Source of the DNA: Dryocola clanedunensis subsp. sulfonylureivorans
Lineage (GTDB): Bacteria; Pseudomonadota; Gammaproteobacteria; Enterobacterales; Enterobacteriaceae
Assembly (NCBI RefSeq): GCF_016756775.1
Contig: NZ_JAERMU010000026.1
Coordinates: 1-48,163 of the forward strand
DNA length: 48,163 nucleotides
Direction of reading: 5' to 3'
The notes beneath the pieces are model-generated. The model did no database searches, was not told where the DNA came from, and saw only the letters and a program-made list of their open reading frames with translations. A program made the translations under genes and the position numbers. Positions 11,987-21,177 of the stretch are shown piece by piece; within the stretch, counting starts at the first letter, position 1; every line of letters begins with the position of its first letter.

Positions 11987-12766
11987 TTAAGCCAGCCGGA
12001 ATAAGCGGCGGGCATTGTCATCTGTGACTTGCGCGAGCCAGGCGGGATCTTCTCCTCGCCACAGGGCAACCTGATTAAGGATATGGGGCAAGTAACAGGG
12101 TTCGTTGCGTCGGGAAGCAGGTTTTGGTTTTAGATCCCGGGGCAACAAATAAGGGGCGTCGGTTTCCAGCAAAAGCTGCTGGGCTGGAATGCAGGGCAGC
12201 AACTCACGCAGCTCAAGCCCACGGCGCTCGTCGCAGACCCAGCCGGTGATGCCGATAAACAGGCCGCGGGCCAGACATTCACGCGCTTCGTCCTGCGTGC
12301 CGGTAAAACAGTGCAGCACCACGCCCGGGAGCTTATCCAGCCACGGGTCCAGCAGCGCAATAAAACGCTCATGAGCTTCACGACAATGAAGAAATACTGG
12401 CATTACCAGGTCTGCCGCCAGCGCCAGTTGAGCGGTAAAGGCACGCTCCTGTTCAGCCGGCGTCGAGAAGTTACGGTTGAAATCTAAGCCACATTCACCG
12501 ATAGCGACCACTTCCGGCGCCCCGGCCAGCTGGTAGATAGCCTCTGCCGTGGCATCTTCCCACTGGCTGGCATCATGCGGATGCACGCCTGCGGTAGACC
12601 AACAGCCTTCATACTGCTGAGCCATAGCTAAAGCCTGCTGGCTCTCGTGCAGGTTAGTGCCCGTCAGCAACATCCCGCTGACGCCACACTGATGGGCTCG
12701 CTGCACGACATCCGCATGATCTTTAGCAAACTGAGAACTGGTTAGGTTTACACCGATATCAAACAT
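11987..12766 (-). CDS. tatD: TatD-family Mg-dependent 3'-5' DNase
   Basis: A TIM-barrel metal-dependent nuclease of the TatD family; despite its name it is not required for Tat export, and 3'-5' exonuclease activity on DNA and RNA has been reported. Length 259. Metal-site residues appear as HPHD (62-65), E91 (GECGLDF), H127 (FLHCREAH), H152 (LHCFTG) and D203 (ETDAPYL). The N-terminal HxH of most relatives is replaced by DIGVN, as in E. coli TatD. I chose the ATG at 12766; the upstream TTG at 12778 is weaker. It sits between tatC and hemB. Confidence 0.94.
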   Translation of the reverse strand: MFDIGVNLTSSQFAKDHADVVQRAHQCGVSGMLLTGTNLHESQQALAMAQQYEGCWSTAGVHPHDASQWEDATAEAIYQLAGAPEVVAIGECGLDFNRNFSTPAEQERAFTAQLALAADLVMPVFLHCREAHERFIALLDPWLDKLPGVVLHCFTGTQDEARECLARGLFIGITGWVCDERRGLELRELLPCIPAQQLLLETDAPYLLPRDLKPKPASRRNEPCYLPHILNQVALWRGEDPAWLAQVTDDNARRLFRLA

Positions 12767-12813
12767 AGCGCGTTCCAAACGACGACCGCCCTGCCGGGCG
12801 GTCTGTTTTACAA

Positions 12814-13611
12814 TCAGGACTCTTTTTCTGAGTGTTTGTCTTGTGCTTCGGCTTCCGCTTCGGCATCTTCACCCTCGGCACCATCCCGGCGACCTTTGCC
12901 GACATAATAACGAGAACAGAATACGCCTACCTCAAACAGGCAGTACATCGGTATTGCCAGTAACGTCTGGGAGAAAATGTCCGGCGGTGTCAGCAGCATG
13001 CCAACAATAAACGCCCCCACGAAGATATAGGGACGTTTCTTCTTAAGCGCTTCCGGCGTAGTTACACCCATCCAGCAGAGCAACACAATGGCAACCGGCA
13101 CTTCAAACGCCGCGCCGAATGCCATAAACAGCGTCATGACAAAGTCGAGGTATTTGCTGATGTCCGTTGAGACCACTACGCCGACCGGTGCGGTTTTGGT
13201 TAAAAAACCAAACGCCAGCGGGAAGACGACGAAGTAGGCAAAAGCGATGCCGATATAGAACAGCAATGAGCTGGAAAAAAGCAGCGGCATCACCATCTTA
13301 CGTTCATGTTTATACAACGCTGGAGCAATAAAGGCCCAGAGCTGGTAGAGAATGACCGGTGCCGAGAGGATTAACGAAACATAGATCGTCAGTTTAATCG
13401 GCGTAAAGAACGGCGATGCAACGTCTGTTGCGATCATCGTGGAGCCGACAGGCATCTGACTTATCAGCGGCGCAGAGACGATTTGATAAATGTCATTAGC
13501 GAAATAAACCAGCGCCAGAAAAATCACCAGCACAGCGATAATGCTGTTTAACAGTCGCTTGCGCAGCTCAATCAGATGGGTAATGAGCGGTTGGGTATCT
13601 TCAACGGCCAT
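12814..13611 (-). CDS. tatC: Sec-independent translocase subunit TatC
   Basis: TatC is the six-span core of the twin-arginine translocase; with TatB it binds the twin-arginine signal peptide of folded substrates. The 265-residue protein starts with a cytoplasmic helix ([10 protein letters not shown]) and has the conserved FFTPIKLT and FEVPVAIV regions. The C-terminal tail is longer than in E. coli and very acidic, with the run [16 protein letters not shown], probably disordered. Only two bases separate it from the tatB stop, so translation is likely coupled. Confidence 0.97.
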   Translation of the reverse strand: MAVEDTQPLITHLIELRKRLLNSIIAVLVIFLALVYFANDIYQIVSAPLISQMPVGSTMIATDVASPFFTPIKLTIYVSLILSAPVILYQLWAFIAPALYKHERKMVMPLLFSSSLLFYIGIAFAYFVVFPLAFGFLTKTAPVGVVVSTDISKYLDFVMTLFMAFGAAFEVPVAIVLLCWMGVTTPEALKKKRPYIFVGAFIVGMLLTPPDIFSQTLLAIPMYCLFEVGVFCSRYYVGKGRRDGAEGEDAEAEAEAQDKHSEKES

Positions 13612-13613
13612 GG

Positions 13614-14168
13614 CTACTTTTTATCACTCGAAGGTTGAGATGAAACTGAGGCGGCTACAGGCTCCGGCACAGGTTTAACCTGAGTCTGGGCGTGTTCTTC
13701 TGACGGTGCAGCAGAGGGGTCGGTTGCCGCGCTGGCTTCAACCTCAGGAGCCTGATCTGGCGCGCTGGCCTGATGCGCTGCCGTAGCAGGCGTCACGCCG
13801 TCGTGACTGTCCTGCGCATCTTTCACCAACGGATTATGGATGGTGTGCGCTTCATCACTGCCCTGCTCGGCATCCTGGGTATAGGAGCGTTTCATAGATT
13901 CAGCTGCCTGACGCAGTTCATCCATTGAGGCTTTGAGCTCCGGCGTCAGGTGATCCAGGCTCGCTTTTTCAACCTTTTTCAGGCTGTCCTGCAATTCCTG
14001 AATTTTCAGTTCCTGAGCCAGCTCGTTCTGCACGGTTGAGGCCAGCGAGCGCAGCGCACGTATCCAGCCAACCACCGTTTTGACCGCCAACGGCAGACGT
14101 TGTGGCCCCAGAACAACAAGGCCAATCACGAAGACTAATAACAGCTCGCTAAAACCAATATCGAACAC
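13614..14168 (-). CDS. tatB: Sec-independent translocase subunit TatB
   Basis: TatB partners TatC in the Tat substrate receptor. The 184-residue protein has one N-terminal membrane helix (about 3-21, [17 protein letters not shown]), the hinge GPQRLP and a long amphipathic region to about residue 100. The rest is a proline-, alanine- and glutamate-rich disordered tail, somewhat longer than in E. coli (171 aa). It lies three bases after tatA and two before tatC in the tatABCD operon. Confidence 0.97.
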   Translation of the reverse strand: MFDIGFSELLLVFVIGLVVLGPQRLPLAVKTVVGWIRALRSLASTVQNELAQELKIQELQDSLKKVEKASLDHLTPELKASMDELRQAAESMKRSYTQDAEQGSDEAHTIHNPLVKDAQDSHDGVTPATAAHQASAPDQAPEVEASAATDPSAAPSEEHAQTQVKPVPEPVAASVSSQPSSDKK

Positions 14169-14171
14169 GGT

Positions 14172-14432
14172 TTACACCTGCTCTTTATCGTTGCTCTTTG
14201 CTTCGTCTTTTTTCACGTCGCCCGCAGGTTTTTCCGCCAGGTTCTTCGCAGTGAAGTCAGCGTCCTGAACAGAAGTGTCTTTCTCTTTAGGTTCATCATC
14301 GTTCATGGCTTTCTTGAAGCCTTTGATAGAAGCGCCCAGGTCTGAACCAATAGAGCCCAGCTTCTTCGTGCCGAACAGCAGAACAACGATGACGGCAATG
14401 ATCACTAATTGCCAGATACTGATACCACCCAT
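14172..14432 (-). CDS. tatA: Sec-independent translocase subunit TatA
   Basis: TatA oligomerises to form the translocation conduit of the Tat system. The 86-residue protein has a short membrane helix ([18 protein letters not shown]), the FG(T)KKL hinge and an amphipathic helix ending [14 protein letters not shown], then a charged tail. GAGG lies seven bases before the ATG. The 79-base gap after ubiB may hold a tat promoter, but I cannot point to it. Confidence 0.97.
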   Translation of the reverse strand: MGGISIWQLVIIAVIVVLLFGTKKLGSIGSDLGASIKGFKKAMNDDEPKEKDTSVQDADFTAKNLAEKPAGDVKKDEAKSNDKEQV

Positions 14433-14511
14433 AATATTGCCTCAAATCACTCAGATGTATATGTAACGGCCGATATTATACGGCACGTTGCCTGTTAATG
14501 ACGATTAAAAT

Positions 14512-16152
14512 TCAGGCAGAGCGGCGCCAGCCTATCAGCCAGACCACAATGCCCCCAGCCATCAACCAGGCGGGCATAAGTTCCCACTCCGGTTTGTTTA
14601 TCAGCAGCATAGTCCCACTTAAAATCAATGTGGCTCCAATGCCGAACAGATAACGCGACTGTCCTTGCCGTACATGATGTTGATGTAGTTCGCGTTGGAT
14701 TTTATCAATGCTGTGCTGTAAATGCTTGCCCTGGCGCAAACTGTCGTACACCAGTTCTGGCAGTTCGGGCATTTTTTCGATCCAGAACGGGGCTTTTTCT
14801 TTAAAAGCACGAACCAGAGCAGGAATGCCGACCTGATCTTTAATCCAGCTCTCCAGGAATGGCTTGGCTGTTTTCCACAGATCCAGCTGGGGATAAAGCT
14901 GCCTTCCGACACCTTCAACATATAAAAGCGTTTTTTGCAGTAAAACCAGCTGTGGTTGCACTTCCATATTAAAGCGGCGCGCCGTATTAAACAGATTCAG
15001 CAGAACATGGCCAAAGGAGATTTCCGCCAGCGGCTTTTCAAAAATTGGCTCACAAACGGTACGAATGGCAAACTCGAACTCTTCCACGTTGGTATCTGGC
15101 GGTACCCAGCCAGAATCTACGTGTAGTTCGGCAACTTTACGGTAGTCGCGGTTGAAAAAGGCGATGAAGTTCTCTGCCAGGTAGCGTTTATCTTCTTTGT
15201 TCAGCGAGCCGACAATACCGCAGTCAATGCCGATATACTGCGGATCTTCCGGGTGGTCATAGCTGACAAAAATATTGCCCGGATGCATGTCGGCGTGGAA
15301 GAAGCTGTCGCGGAATACCTGTGTGAAGAAGACCTGCACGCCGCGTTCAGCCAACAGTTTCATATTGGTGCCCTGGCTTTCAAGCGTTGGGATATCCGAA
15401 ACAGGTATGCCGTAGATGCGCTCCATGACCATCATGTCTTCGCTGCAATAATCAGAAAACACTTCCGGGATGTAGAGCAACGGACTGCCATCGAAATTGC
15501 GGCGTAGCTGGATGGCATTTGCCGATTCACGCAATAAATTCAGCTCATCTATCAGCGTTTTCTCGTACTCACGCACGACTTCCAGCGGACGCAAACGGCG
15601 GCCATCCGGCAGTAAACGAGGCACCCAGCGCGCTAAGCGATATATCAGCTTCATGTCGGCTTTGATGATGGGAAGAATATCCGGGCGGATAACTTTAATC
15701 ACGACTTCACGGCCGTTCTCTTTCAGCCGGGCAGTATGTACCTGCGCAATAGAAGCCGAAGCCAGCGGCTTTATTTCAAATTCATCAAACCAGGTTTCAA
15801 CGGGTATGCCGCCCATTGCCTGTTCGATCTGTTGCTTAGCCAGCTCTCCATCAAAGGGCGCGACTCTGTCCTGGAGCATCGCCAGCTGATCGGCAATCAT
15901 CGGCGGGAACAGATCCCGGCGCGTAGAGAGCATCTGACCAAACTTGATCCAGACCGGGCCAAGCTCCTGCAATGCAAGGCGCAGGCGCTCACCGAGAGCT
16001 TTATCTTTATGACGATTTGGCATCCAGAAAAGCATACGCCGCCCGATACGCAACGGCAGCGTGATACGAAGCTTAGGGATTAGCTCATCCAGACCATAGC
16101 TGAGGAAGGTACGAATGATGAAGTAGAGACGACGAATTTCTCCTGGCGTCAT
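14512..16152 (-). CDS. ubiB: Ubiquinone biosynthesis accessory ATPase UbiB
   Basis: UbiB is an atypical protein-kinase-like (ADCK/COQ8) ATPase needed for ubiquinone synthesis; it is thought to help extract or present lipid intermediates to the soluble Ubi complex. Length 546, as in E. coli. The family KxGQ motif is [12 protein letters not shown] near residue 70, followed by the alanine-rich nucleotide loop ASASIAQVH and the DMHPGN motif. Two hydrophobic helices at about 498-540 anchor it to the inner membrane. Its ATG overlaps the ubiJ stop by four bases (ATGA). Confidence 0.97.
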   Translation of the reverse strand: MTPGEIRRLYFIIRTFLSYGLDELIPKLRITLPLRIGRRMLFWMPNRHKDKALGERLRLALQELGPVWIKFGQMLSTRRDLFPPMIADQLAMLQDRVAPFDGELAKQQIEQAMGGIPVETWFDEFEIKPLASASIAQVHTARLKENGREVVIKVIRPDILPIIKADMKLIYRLARWVPRLLPDGRRLRPLEVVREYEKTLIDELNLLRESANAIQLRRNFDGSPLLYIPEVFSDYCSEDMMVMERIYGIPVSDIPTLESQGTNMKLLAERGVQVFFTQVFRDSFFHADMHPGNIFVSYDHPEDPQYIGIDCGIVGSLNKEDKRYLAENFIAFFNRDYRKVAELHVDSGWVPPDTNVEEFEFAIRTVCEPIFEKPLAEISFGHVLLNLFNTARRFNMEVQPQLVLLQKTLLYVEGVGRQLYPQLDLWKTAKPFLESWIKDQVGIPALVRAFKEKAPFWIEKMPELPELVYDSLRQGKHLQHSIDKIQRELHQHHVRQGQSRYLFGIGATLILSGTMLLINKPEWELMPAWLMAGGIVVWLIGWRRSA

Positions 16153-16754
16153 TTGCCCTCCAGCCTGTCCAGCCGCGCGCTTAATGCGTCGACCGCACGC
16201 TCAACGGCTGCCGTTTCCTCGGCAAACCACGCCACTTCCAGCGGGCCAGGGGCCATACGCCACTCTTCGGTTATTGCCTCAGCCAGATACTGTTGATTGC
16301 GGGAAAAGCCTTTTTTCAGCAGCTTGCTGCCGCCGCGGAAAAATTTGCTGATGCCTTCAGCGGCCACGTCGCCGATATAAGGTGCGAATAGCTCTGCGGG
16401 ATCGAACTCCGCCAGATCCATTAACGCCACCCAATTTTGCACAACCTGGAGATCGCCCTGCACTTCAAGCTCACCGCTGCGGATAAGCGCCGTCAGCTGC
16501 TGCCTGTCGCGCAGTTTCGGCAGTACCGCCATGCGCGTGATAACAACGCAGTCAGCTTCGCCTTCCCACTCTCCCAGCACGTCAATCTGCTGTTCACTGA
16601 ATGAGAGAACCAGCGGCGCGGAAAACTCCTTGAGCTCAACGCGCAGCACTTTCCCCAGTAAACGCTGACGGGCGGCCTTCAGGCCACGGTCGCGCCACAG
16701 AAAGGTGTTGAGGACGGTTTCCAGCCCGGCGGTGACAAGCGGTGTAAATGGCAT
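16149..16754 (-). CDS. ubiJ: Ubiquinone biosynthesis accessory factor UbiJ
   Basis: UbiJ is an SCP2-domain lipid-binding protein that, with UbiK, accompanies the soluble Ubi metabolon. From the ATG at 16754 it is 201 residues, the E. coli length; GGGG lies six bases upstream. The last 50 residues are nearly identical to E. coli while the segment just before ([18 protein letters not shown]) is diverged. In E. coli the 3' part of this gene also encodes the small RNA EsrE, and such constraint would fit, but that is inference. It lies 13 bases after ubiE and overlaps ubiB. Confidence 0.95.
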   Translation of the reverse strand: MPFTPLVTAGLETVLNTFLWRDRGLKAARQRLLGKVLRVELKEFSAPLVLSFSEQQIDVLGEWEGEADCVVITRMAVLPKLRDRQQLTALIRSGELEVQGDLQVVQNWVALMDLAEFDPAELFAPYIGDVAAEGISKFFRGGSKLLKKGFSRNQQYLAEAITEEWRMAPGPLEVAWFAEETAAVERAVDALSARLDRLEGK

Positions 16755-16767
16755 CAGCAACCCCCGA

Positions 16768-17523
16768 TCAGAATTTGTAGCCACGATGCAGGGCAACGAT
16801 CCCGGCGGTCAGGTTGTAGTAGGTGGTGTTTTCAAAACCAGCGTCTTCCATCATCGCCTTCAGAGTGTCCTGGTCGGGATGCATGCGGATAGACTCGGCC
16901 AGATAGCGGTAGCTCTCTGCGTCCTGCGCAACGACTTCGCCAATGCGCGGCAGAATGTGGAAGGAATACGCGTCGTAGGCTTTGCTCAGCGGTTCAATGA
17001 TTGGTTTGGAGAATTCCAGCACCAGCAGGCGACCGCCCGGCTTGAGCACGCGATACATAGAGCGCAGCGCTTTTTCTTTATCGGTAACGTTACGCAGGCC
17101 GAAAGAGATGGTGATGCAATCAAAGAAATTGTCCGGGAACGGCAGCGCTTCCGCATTTGCCTGCACGTAGTTCACGTTACCCACGATACCGATATTGCGC
17201 AGCTTCTCACGGCCCATTTTCAGCATCGAGTCGTTGATATCTGCCAGAACCACTTCACCCGTTTCACCCACCAGACGAGAAAACTTCGCGGTCAAATCGC
17301 CCGTTCCGCCAGCAAGATCCAGCACCCGCTGCCCGCGACGCACGCCGCTGCAGTCAATGGTGAAGCGCTTCCAGATACGATGCACGCCGAACGACATCAG
17401 GTCATTCATCACGTCGTATTTGGCGGCCACAGAGTGGAATACATGCGCCACCATATCGGCCTTCTGCTCTTTCGCTACGGTGCGGAAGCCAAAGTGTGTT
17501 GTTTCCTGGGATTCGTCGACCAT
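16768..17523 (-). CDS. ubiE: Ubiquinone/menaquinone C-methyltransferase UbiE
   Basis: UbiE uses S-adenosylmethionine to C-methylate the ring in both ubiquinone and menaquinone synthesis. The 251-residue class I methyltransferase has the SAM-binding motif [11 protein letters not shown] at about residues 67-77 and the family block [17 protein letters not shown]. It heads the ubiE-ubiJ-ubiB set, with 13 bases to ubiJ. The 97-base gap from rmuC may carry its promoter; I see a TACACT -10-like hexamer but no convincing -35. Confidence 0.97.
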   Translation of the reverse strand: MVDESQETTHFGFRTVAKEQKADMVAHVFHSVAAKYDVMNDLMSFGVHRIWKRFTIDCSGVRRGQRVLDLAGGTGDLTAKFSRLVGETGEVVLADINDSMLKMGREKLRNIGIVGNVNYVQANAEALPFPDNFFDCITISFGLRNVTDKEKALRSMYRVLKPGGRLLVLEFSKPIIEPLSKAYDAYSFHILPRIGEVVAQDAESYRYLAESIRMHPDQDTLKAMMEDAGFENTTYYNLTAGIVALHRGYKF

Positions 17524-17620
17524 CTCAATGCCTGCTTATCAAAAAAAGGTTCGTGAAGTGTAACAGAATGGCCGCTAAAGCCCTATGGTTCAAGCCTGCT
17601 GGATGAACCTTTGCTCAGCT

Positions 17621-19048
17621 TTACCCGACGCTTTGTCGGTCTTCTAAGCTCCTGTCCTGGTCTGTCTCTTCGTCGTGCCCATGACCGATTCGCGTCGCGT
17701 TGTCTTCATCTTCCTGCCGCGCCCGATCGACTAAATCCGGATTAATCTCGCGTTTAACTTCGACGCCCAGCCCGCGGAACGCATCGGCCTGTACCAGGAT
17801 ATTTCCGCGCCCGGAGGCAAGCTTTTTCATCGCCTGGCGGTAATTGTCCTGCGCCTTATCCAGGCTCTGGCCGATGGCGGACATGTCATCAACGAACAGG
17901 CGCATTTTGTCATACAGTCGCCCCGCGCGTTCTGCAATTTGCTGCGCATTACGGCTCTGGTGCTCATAACGCCACAAATTGGTAATGGTGCGCAGCGCCA
18001 CCAGCAGCGTTGTCGGGCTGACCAGCATGATGTTGTTCTTCAGCGCTTCGCTAATTAATTCCGGCTGGCGGTCTATGGCGAGCAGGAAGGCAGGCTCTAC
18101 CGGAATAAACATCAGCACGTAATCGAGGGAGCGCAGGCCGGGTAGCTGCTGGTAGTCTTTGCGGCTGAGCAGACGGATATGGTTGCGGACGGCAGCGATA
18201 TGCTCGTTCAGAGCCCCTTCCCGCGTAAATTCATCGTCGCCGTTAAAGTAGCGCTCGTAGGCTACCAGCGTCATTTTCGCATCGATAACCACATCTTTGC
18301 CCTGCGGCAGACGAACGATAACATCCGGCTGCATACGGCTGTTGTTTTCCAGCTGGATATTTACCTGAGTCTGGTATTCATGGCCTTCCCGCAGGCCAGA
18401 GGCTTCCAGCACGCGAGTCAGCACCACCTCACCCCAGTTCCCCTGGGTTTTGTTATCGCCTTTCAGCGCCTTAGTGAGATTGAGGGCTTCCTGCGCCATT
18501 TGCGCATTGAGCTGCTGGAGACTGCGGATTTCGTGAGTCAGGGTATGACGTTCGCGAGCTTCCTGCCCGAAGCTGTCCTGCACCTGACGACGGAAGCCAT
18601 CCAGCTGTTCACGCAGCGGCGTTAACAGGCCATTCAGACTCTGGCGGTTCTGCTCTTCAACCTTGCGACCGCTTTGCTCAAAAATACGGTTGGCGAGGTT
18701 TTCAAACTGCTCGCTCAGCCGCTGTTCGCTGTTGATCATCTGGCGATGTTTGTCTTCGGCACTCAGGCGAGTTTGCTCCAGCAGCGTGGTAAGCTCACGC
18801 AGATCGGCTTCCTGTGTGCTGTTAATTTCAAGCTGGGTTCGCAGTTCGCGGTTTAGCTGTTCACACTCTTCTTTCCAGTGTTGGTTCTGAATGAGTTCCT
18901 GTCGGGTGGCCTTGAGCTCACCATACACTTCCCGCTGCTCTTCATGCAGGAGCGACTGCTTTTGCGCCGCCCGCAGGCTCGCAATAAGCCATCCTGTTAA
19001 TACCCCTACCAGAGCAATACCAAGCCCGAAGAGAACTGAAATATCCAC
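17621..19048 (-). CDS. rmuC: DNA recombination protein RmuC
   Basis: RmuC limits recombination at inverted repeats; its core belongs to the restriction-endonuclease-like nuclease superfamily. It begins with one membrane helix (about 5-22), followed by a long coiled coil rich in Glu and Gln (about 25-165) and the conserved domain with DVVIDAKMTLVAYERYF and RNHIRLL. I chose the GTG at 19048: GGGAGG lies four to five bases upstream and this start gives 475 residues, the E. coli length, beginning VDISV. The TTG at 19072 has no ribosome site. Confidence 0.94.
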   Translation of the reverse strand: MDISVLFGLGIALVGVLTGWLIASLRAAQKQSLLHEEQREVYGELKATRQELIQNQHWKEECEQLNRELRTQLEINSTQEADLRELTTLLEQTRLSAEDKHRQMINSEQRLSEQFENLANRIFEQSGRKVEEQNRQSLNGLLTPLREQLDGFRRQVQDSFGQEARERHTLTHEIRSLQQLNAQMAQEALNLTKALKGDNKTQGNWGEVVLTRVLEASGLREGHEYQTQVNIQLENNSRMQPDVIVRLPQGKDVVIDAKMTLVAYERYFNGDDEFTREGALNEHIAAVRNHIRLLSRKDYQQLPGLRSLDYVLMFIPVEPAFLLAIDRQPELISEALKNNIMLVSPTTLLVALRTITNLWRYEHQSRNAQQIAERAGRLYDKMRLFVDDMSAIGQSLDKAQDNYRQAMKKLASGRGNILVQADAFRGLGVEVKREINPDLVDRARQEDEDNATRIGHGHDEETDQDRSLEDRQSVG

Positions 19049-19171
19049 TGCACCTCCCGCAATCCACGCCAAACACCAGCAAGCTAAAATTGTGCTGTAT
19101 AAATGTCCAGATGAAAAGGAGTTTACTGCGAGGCATTACGCAAAGCGTAAATTTATAGAACGTCTGGCGAT

Positions 19172-19203
19172 AAAAAAGGCGGATGAAATGTTTTCACCCG
19201 CCT
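19172..19203 (-). terminator. Terminator of udp
   Basis: On the minus strand AGGCGGGTGAAAA pairs with TTTCATCCGCCT (one mismatch) around a short loop and is followed by six T. It lies 53 bases after the udp stop and isolates udp from rmuC downstream. The remaining 120 bases up to rmuC show nothing I recognise apart from a presumed rmuC promoter. Confidence 0.88.
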
Positions 19204-19255
19204 GACTGGTTAGTGTGGATTCCGCTCTCGCTTTTCCACCGGACGTTTAACTGAA

Positions 19256-20017
19256 CTAGATCAGGCGGCGAGCCGCTTCAACCACGATTTTCACCGCGTG
19301 GCTTTCAGTTTTCTTCATCGTCTCGGCGTTTGGAATTTCTTGCTGGGTACGGTTAACGATAACACCAGCAACCATCCCGGCGCGCAGGCCCTGGCTTGCG
19401 CACATGGTCAGCAGCGTGGCCGATTCCATTTCGTAGTTCATCACGCCCATCTGCTGCCACTCTTCCATGGAGCCTTTGAAGCGGCTGACGACGCGACCGG
19501 AGAAGGTGTCGTAACGCTCCTGACCCGGGTAGAAGGTGTCGGAGGATGCTGTCACGCCAACGTGAGTCGTCGCACCAATGGATTTAGCTGCTTCAACCAG
19601 CGCCGTCGTACAGGCGAAGTCAGCAACCGCCGGGAACTCCATAGGCGCAAAGTGCAGGCTGGCTCCGTCAAGACGCACGGACGCGGTGGTAACCAGTACA
19701 TCGCCGACGTTGATATGTGGCTGAATCGCACCGGTGGTGCCGATACGCAGGAAAGTGCGAATGCCCAGCTGTGCCAGTTCTTCTACAGCGATAGAAGTAG
19801 ACGGACCGCCAATACCGGTGGAGCAGACGATCACGGCCTTGCCGTCGATTTCAGCACGCCAGGTAGTAAATTCGCGATGGGCGGCCAGTTTGACCGGCTT
19901 GTCCATCAGCGCGGCGATTTTTTCAACTCGCTCCGGGTCGCCCGGGACGATAGCAAGCGTTGCCCCTTGCAGGTCGCTCTTCGTGAGGCCGAGGTGAAAA
20001 ACATCAGACTTGGACAT
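19256..20017 (-). CDS. udp: Uridine phosphorylase
   Basis: Udp splits uridine with phosphate into uracil and ribose 1-phosphate for pyrimidine salvage. The 253-residue protein matches E. coli in length; nucleoside-phosphorylase features include IVPGDPERV near the N-terminus, [10 protein letters not shown] (phosphate and ribose site) and [11 protein letters not shown] (nucleoside site). The start codon is ATG with GGAG upstream. Two CRP sites lie upstream, matching the known CRP/CytR control of E. coli udp. Confidence 0.97.
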   Translation of the reverse strand: MSKSDVFHLGLTKSDLQGATLAIVPGDPERVEKIAALMDKPVKLAAHREFTTWRAEIDGKAVIVCSTGIGGPSTSIAVEELAQLGIRTFLRIGTTGAIQPHINVGDVLVTTASVRLDGASLHFAPMEFPAVADFACTTALVEAAKSIGATTHVGVTASSDTFYPGQERYDTFSGRVVSRFKGSMEEWQQMGVMNYEMESATLLTMCASQGLRAGMVAGVIVNRTQQEIPNAETMKKTESHAVKIVVEAARRLI

Positions 20018-20063
20018 AACAGACTCCTCTGTTGAGTAGGGTTGGCTTGTGCCACAAAGCAGT

Positions 20064-20069
20064 ACTTTA
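20064..20069 (-). promoter_or_regulatory. udp: udp promoter -10 region
   Basis: TAAAGT on the minus strand lies where a -10 should be if the proximal CRP site is centred at -41.5 (start near 20057). No good -35 is needed at a CRP-dependent promoter of this class. The call rests on spacing rather than on hexamer strength. Confidence 0.55.
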
Positions 20070-20086
20070 CAGAACCTGCCCGGAGA

Positions 20087-20108
20087 ATTTCGTGACGCAT
20101 TTCACTTT
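20087..20108. promoter_or_regulatory. CRP site proximal to udp
   Basis: GTGACGCATTTCAC (20092-20105) fits GTGA-N6-TCAC, the CRP core. Its centre lies at 20098.5, 81 bases before the udp start codon. Paired with a second site exactly 52 bases upstream, it reproduces the layout I recall for E. coli udp, where CytR binds between the two CRP dimers. Confidence 0.85.
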
Positions 20109-20138
20109 GAATGAAACAAATTACATCATTTACAATTC

Positions 20139-20162
20139 ATTTGGTGACACAGATCACGCCTT
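20139..20162. promoter_or_regulatory. CRP site distal to udp
   Basis: GTGACACAGATCAC (20144-20157) is another GTGA-N6-TCAC core, centred at 20150.5. The 52-base spacing to the proximal site puts both dimers on nearly the same face of the helix, suited to CytR co-binding. It also lies about 120 bases upstream of the divergent dlhH gene and might influence it. Confidence 0.85.
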
Positions 20163-20268
20163 GCGAGCAATTTGTGCGCTTATCCGTCGGTGAGAGCGTT
20201 TTTTTTAAACCAGAGATGTTAGCTATAGTTACCTCACTGCGCTAATGCTGGTACGGAGAATGCCACCA

Positions 20269-21096
20269 ATGAAAGAAGAGCACACAACACAGAACACGTC
20301 GGGCGGTAAATTCGCACCTGCGGCAGAACCCCTCGCGACAACCGTTGTAACCACCCCGGAGGATGCCATTCTGGCCGGCGAAACGTCGGTCCCGTCTCAG
20401 GGCGAGAACATGCCTGCTTACCATGCCCGGCCTAAAAACGCCGACGAACCTTTACCCGTGGTCATTGTGGTACAGGAAATTTTCGGGGTGCATGAACATA
20501 TTCGTGACGTCTGCCGCCGCCTGGCGCTTGAGGGTTATCTGGCGGTCGCGCCTGAACTCTACTTCCGCCAGGGCGATCCTTGTGACTATGCGGACATTCC
20601 TACCCTGTTCAGCGGGTTGGTTTCCAGAGTGCCGGATGCCCAGGTGCTTGCCGATCTTGATCACGTCGCCAGCTGGGCTGCCCGCAATGGGGGTGATGCC
20701 CATCGCCTTATGGCGACAGGATTTTGCTGGGGTGGACGTATTGCCTGGCTGTACGCCGCGCATAACCCGCAGCTCAAAGCAGCGGTGGCCTGGTATGGCA
20801 AACTGACCGGTGAGAAAACGCTGAATTCACCGAATCATCCGGTGGATGTTGCCATCAACCTTAACGCTCCGGTGCTGGGCCTGTATGGCGGCCAGGATAC
20901 GGGGATCCCGCAGGATACGGTGGAAACGATGCGTCAGGTGCTACGTGCCGCTAATGCAAACTCGGAGATTATCGTTTATCCCGATGCGGGCCACGCGTTC
21001 AACGCGGACTATCGCCCGAGCTACCATGAAGAGTCGGCGAAAGACGGCTGGGAAAGGATGCTGGCGTGGTTTGCTCGTTTTGACGGCAAGAAATAA
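20269..21096 (+). CDS. dlhH: Dienelactone hydrolase family protein
   Basis: An alpha/beta hydrolase of the dienelactone hydrolase family, the YsgA protein of E. coli, whose natural substrate is not known. Length 275. The catalytic triad is C153 (GFCWGGR), D210 (GGQDTG) and H242 (GHAFN), with cysteine rather than serine as nucleophile. I start at the ATG at 20269; the ATG three codons upstream is one base from the GGAG and the GTG/CTG further up is unsupported. It is divergent from udp and convergent with metE. Confidence 0.93.
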   Translation: MKEEHTTQNTSGGKFAPAAEPLATTVVTTPEDAILAGETSVPSQGENMPAYHARPKNADEPLPVVIVVQEIFGVHEHIRDVCRRLALEGYLAVAPELYFRQGDPCDYADIPTLFSGLVSRVPDAQVLADLDHVASWAARNGGDAHRLMATGFCWGGRIAWLYAAHNPQLKAAVAWYGKLTGEKTLNSPNHPVDVAINLNAPVLGLYGGQDTGIPQDTVETMRQVLRAANANSEIIVYPDAGHAFNADYRPSYHEESAKDGWERMLAWFARFDGKK

Positions 21097-21117
21097 GAGA
21101 ATCTGAGTAAGAAGTTC

Positions 21118-21170
21118 CCCTCACCCAGCCCTCTCCCCAAAGGGACGAGGGAGAAGGCATGGCGTGAGGG
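21118..21170. repeat. Intergenic inverted repeat between dlhH and metE
   Basis: The outer arms CCCTCAC (21118-21124) and GTGAGGG (21164-21170) enclose an inner stem CCCTCTCCC and GGGACGAGGG around CAAA. It fills most of the gap between convergent dlhH and metE. A shorter relative sharing CCCTCACCC and CAAAGGG lies between rarD and corA (33169-33198). This pyrimidine-rich palindrome recurs in enterobacterial intergenic regions and probably stops both transcripts. Confidence 0.72.
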
Positions 21171-21177
21171 TCAGGTC

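Noticed and set aside
16705-17556. 283-codon open frame antisense to ubiE and the ubiJ start
   Set aside because: Composition (His, Val, Arg) is that of an antisense shadow, and the opposite strand codes for complete UbiE.
19298-20035. 245-codon open frame antisense to udp
   Set aside because: Fully opposite udp, runs into the udp promoter region and shows no family features.
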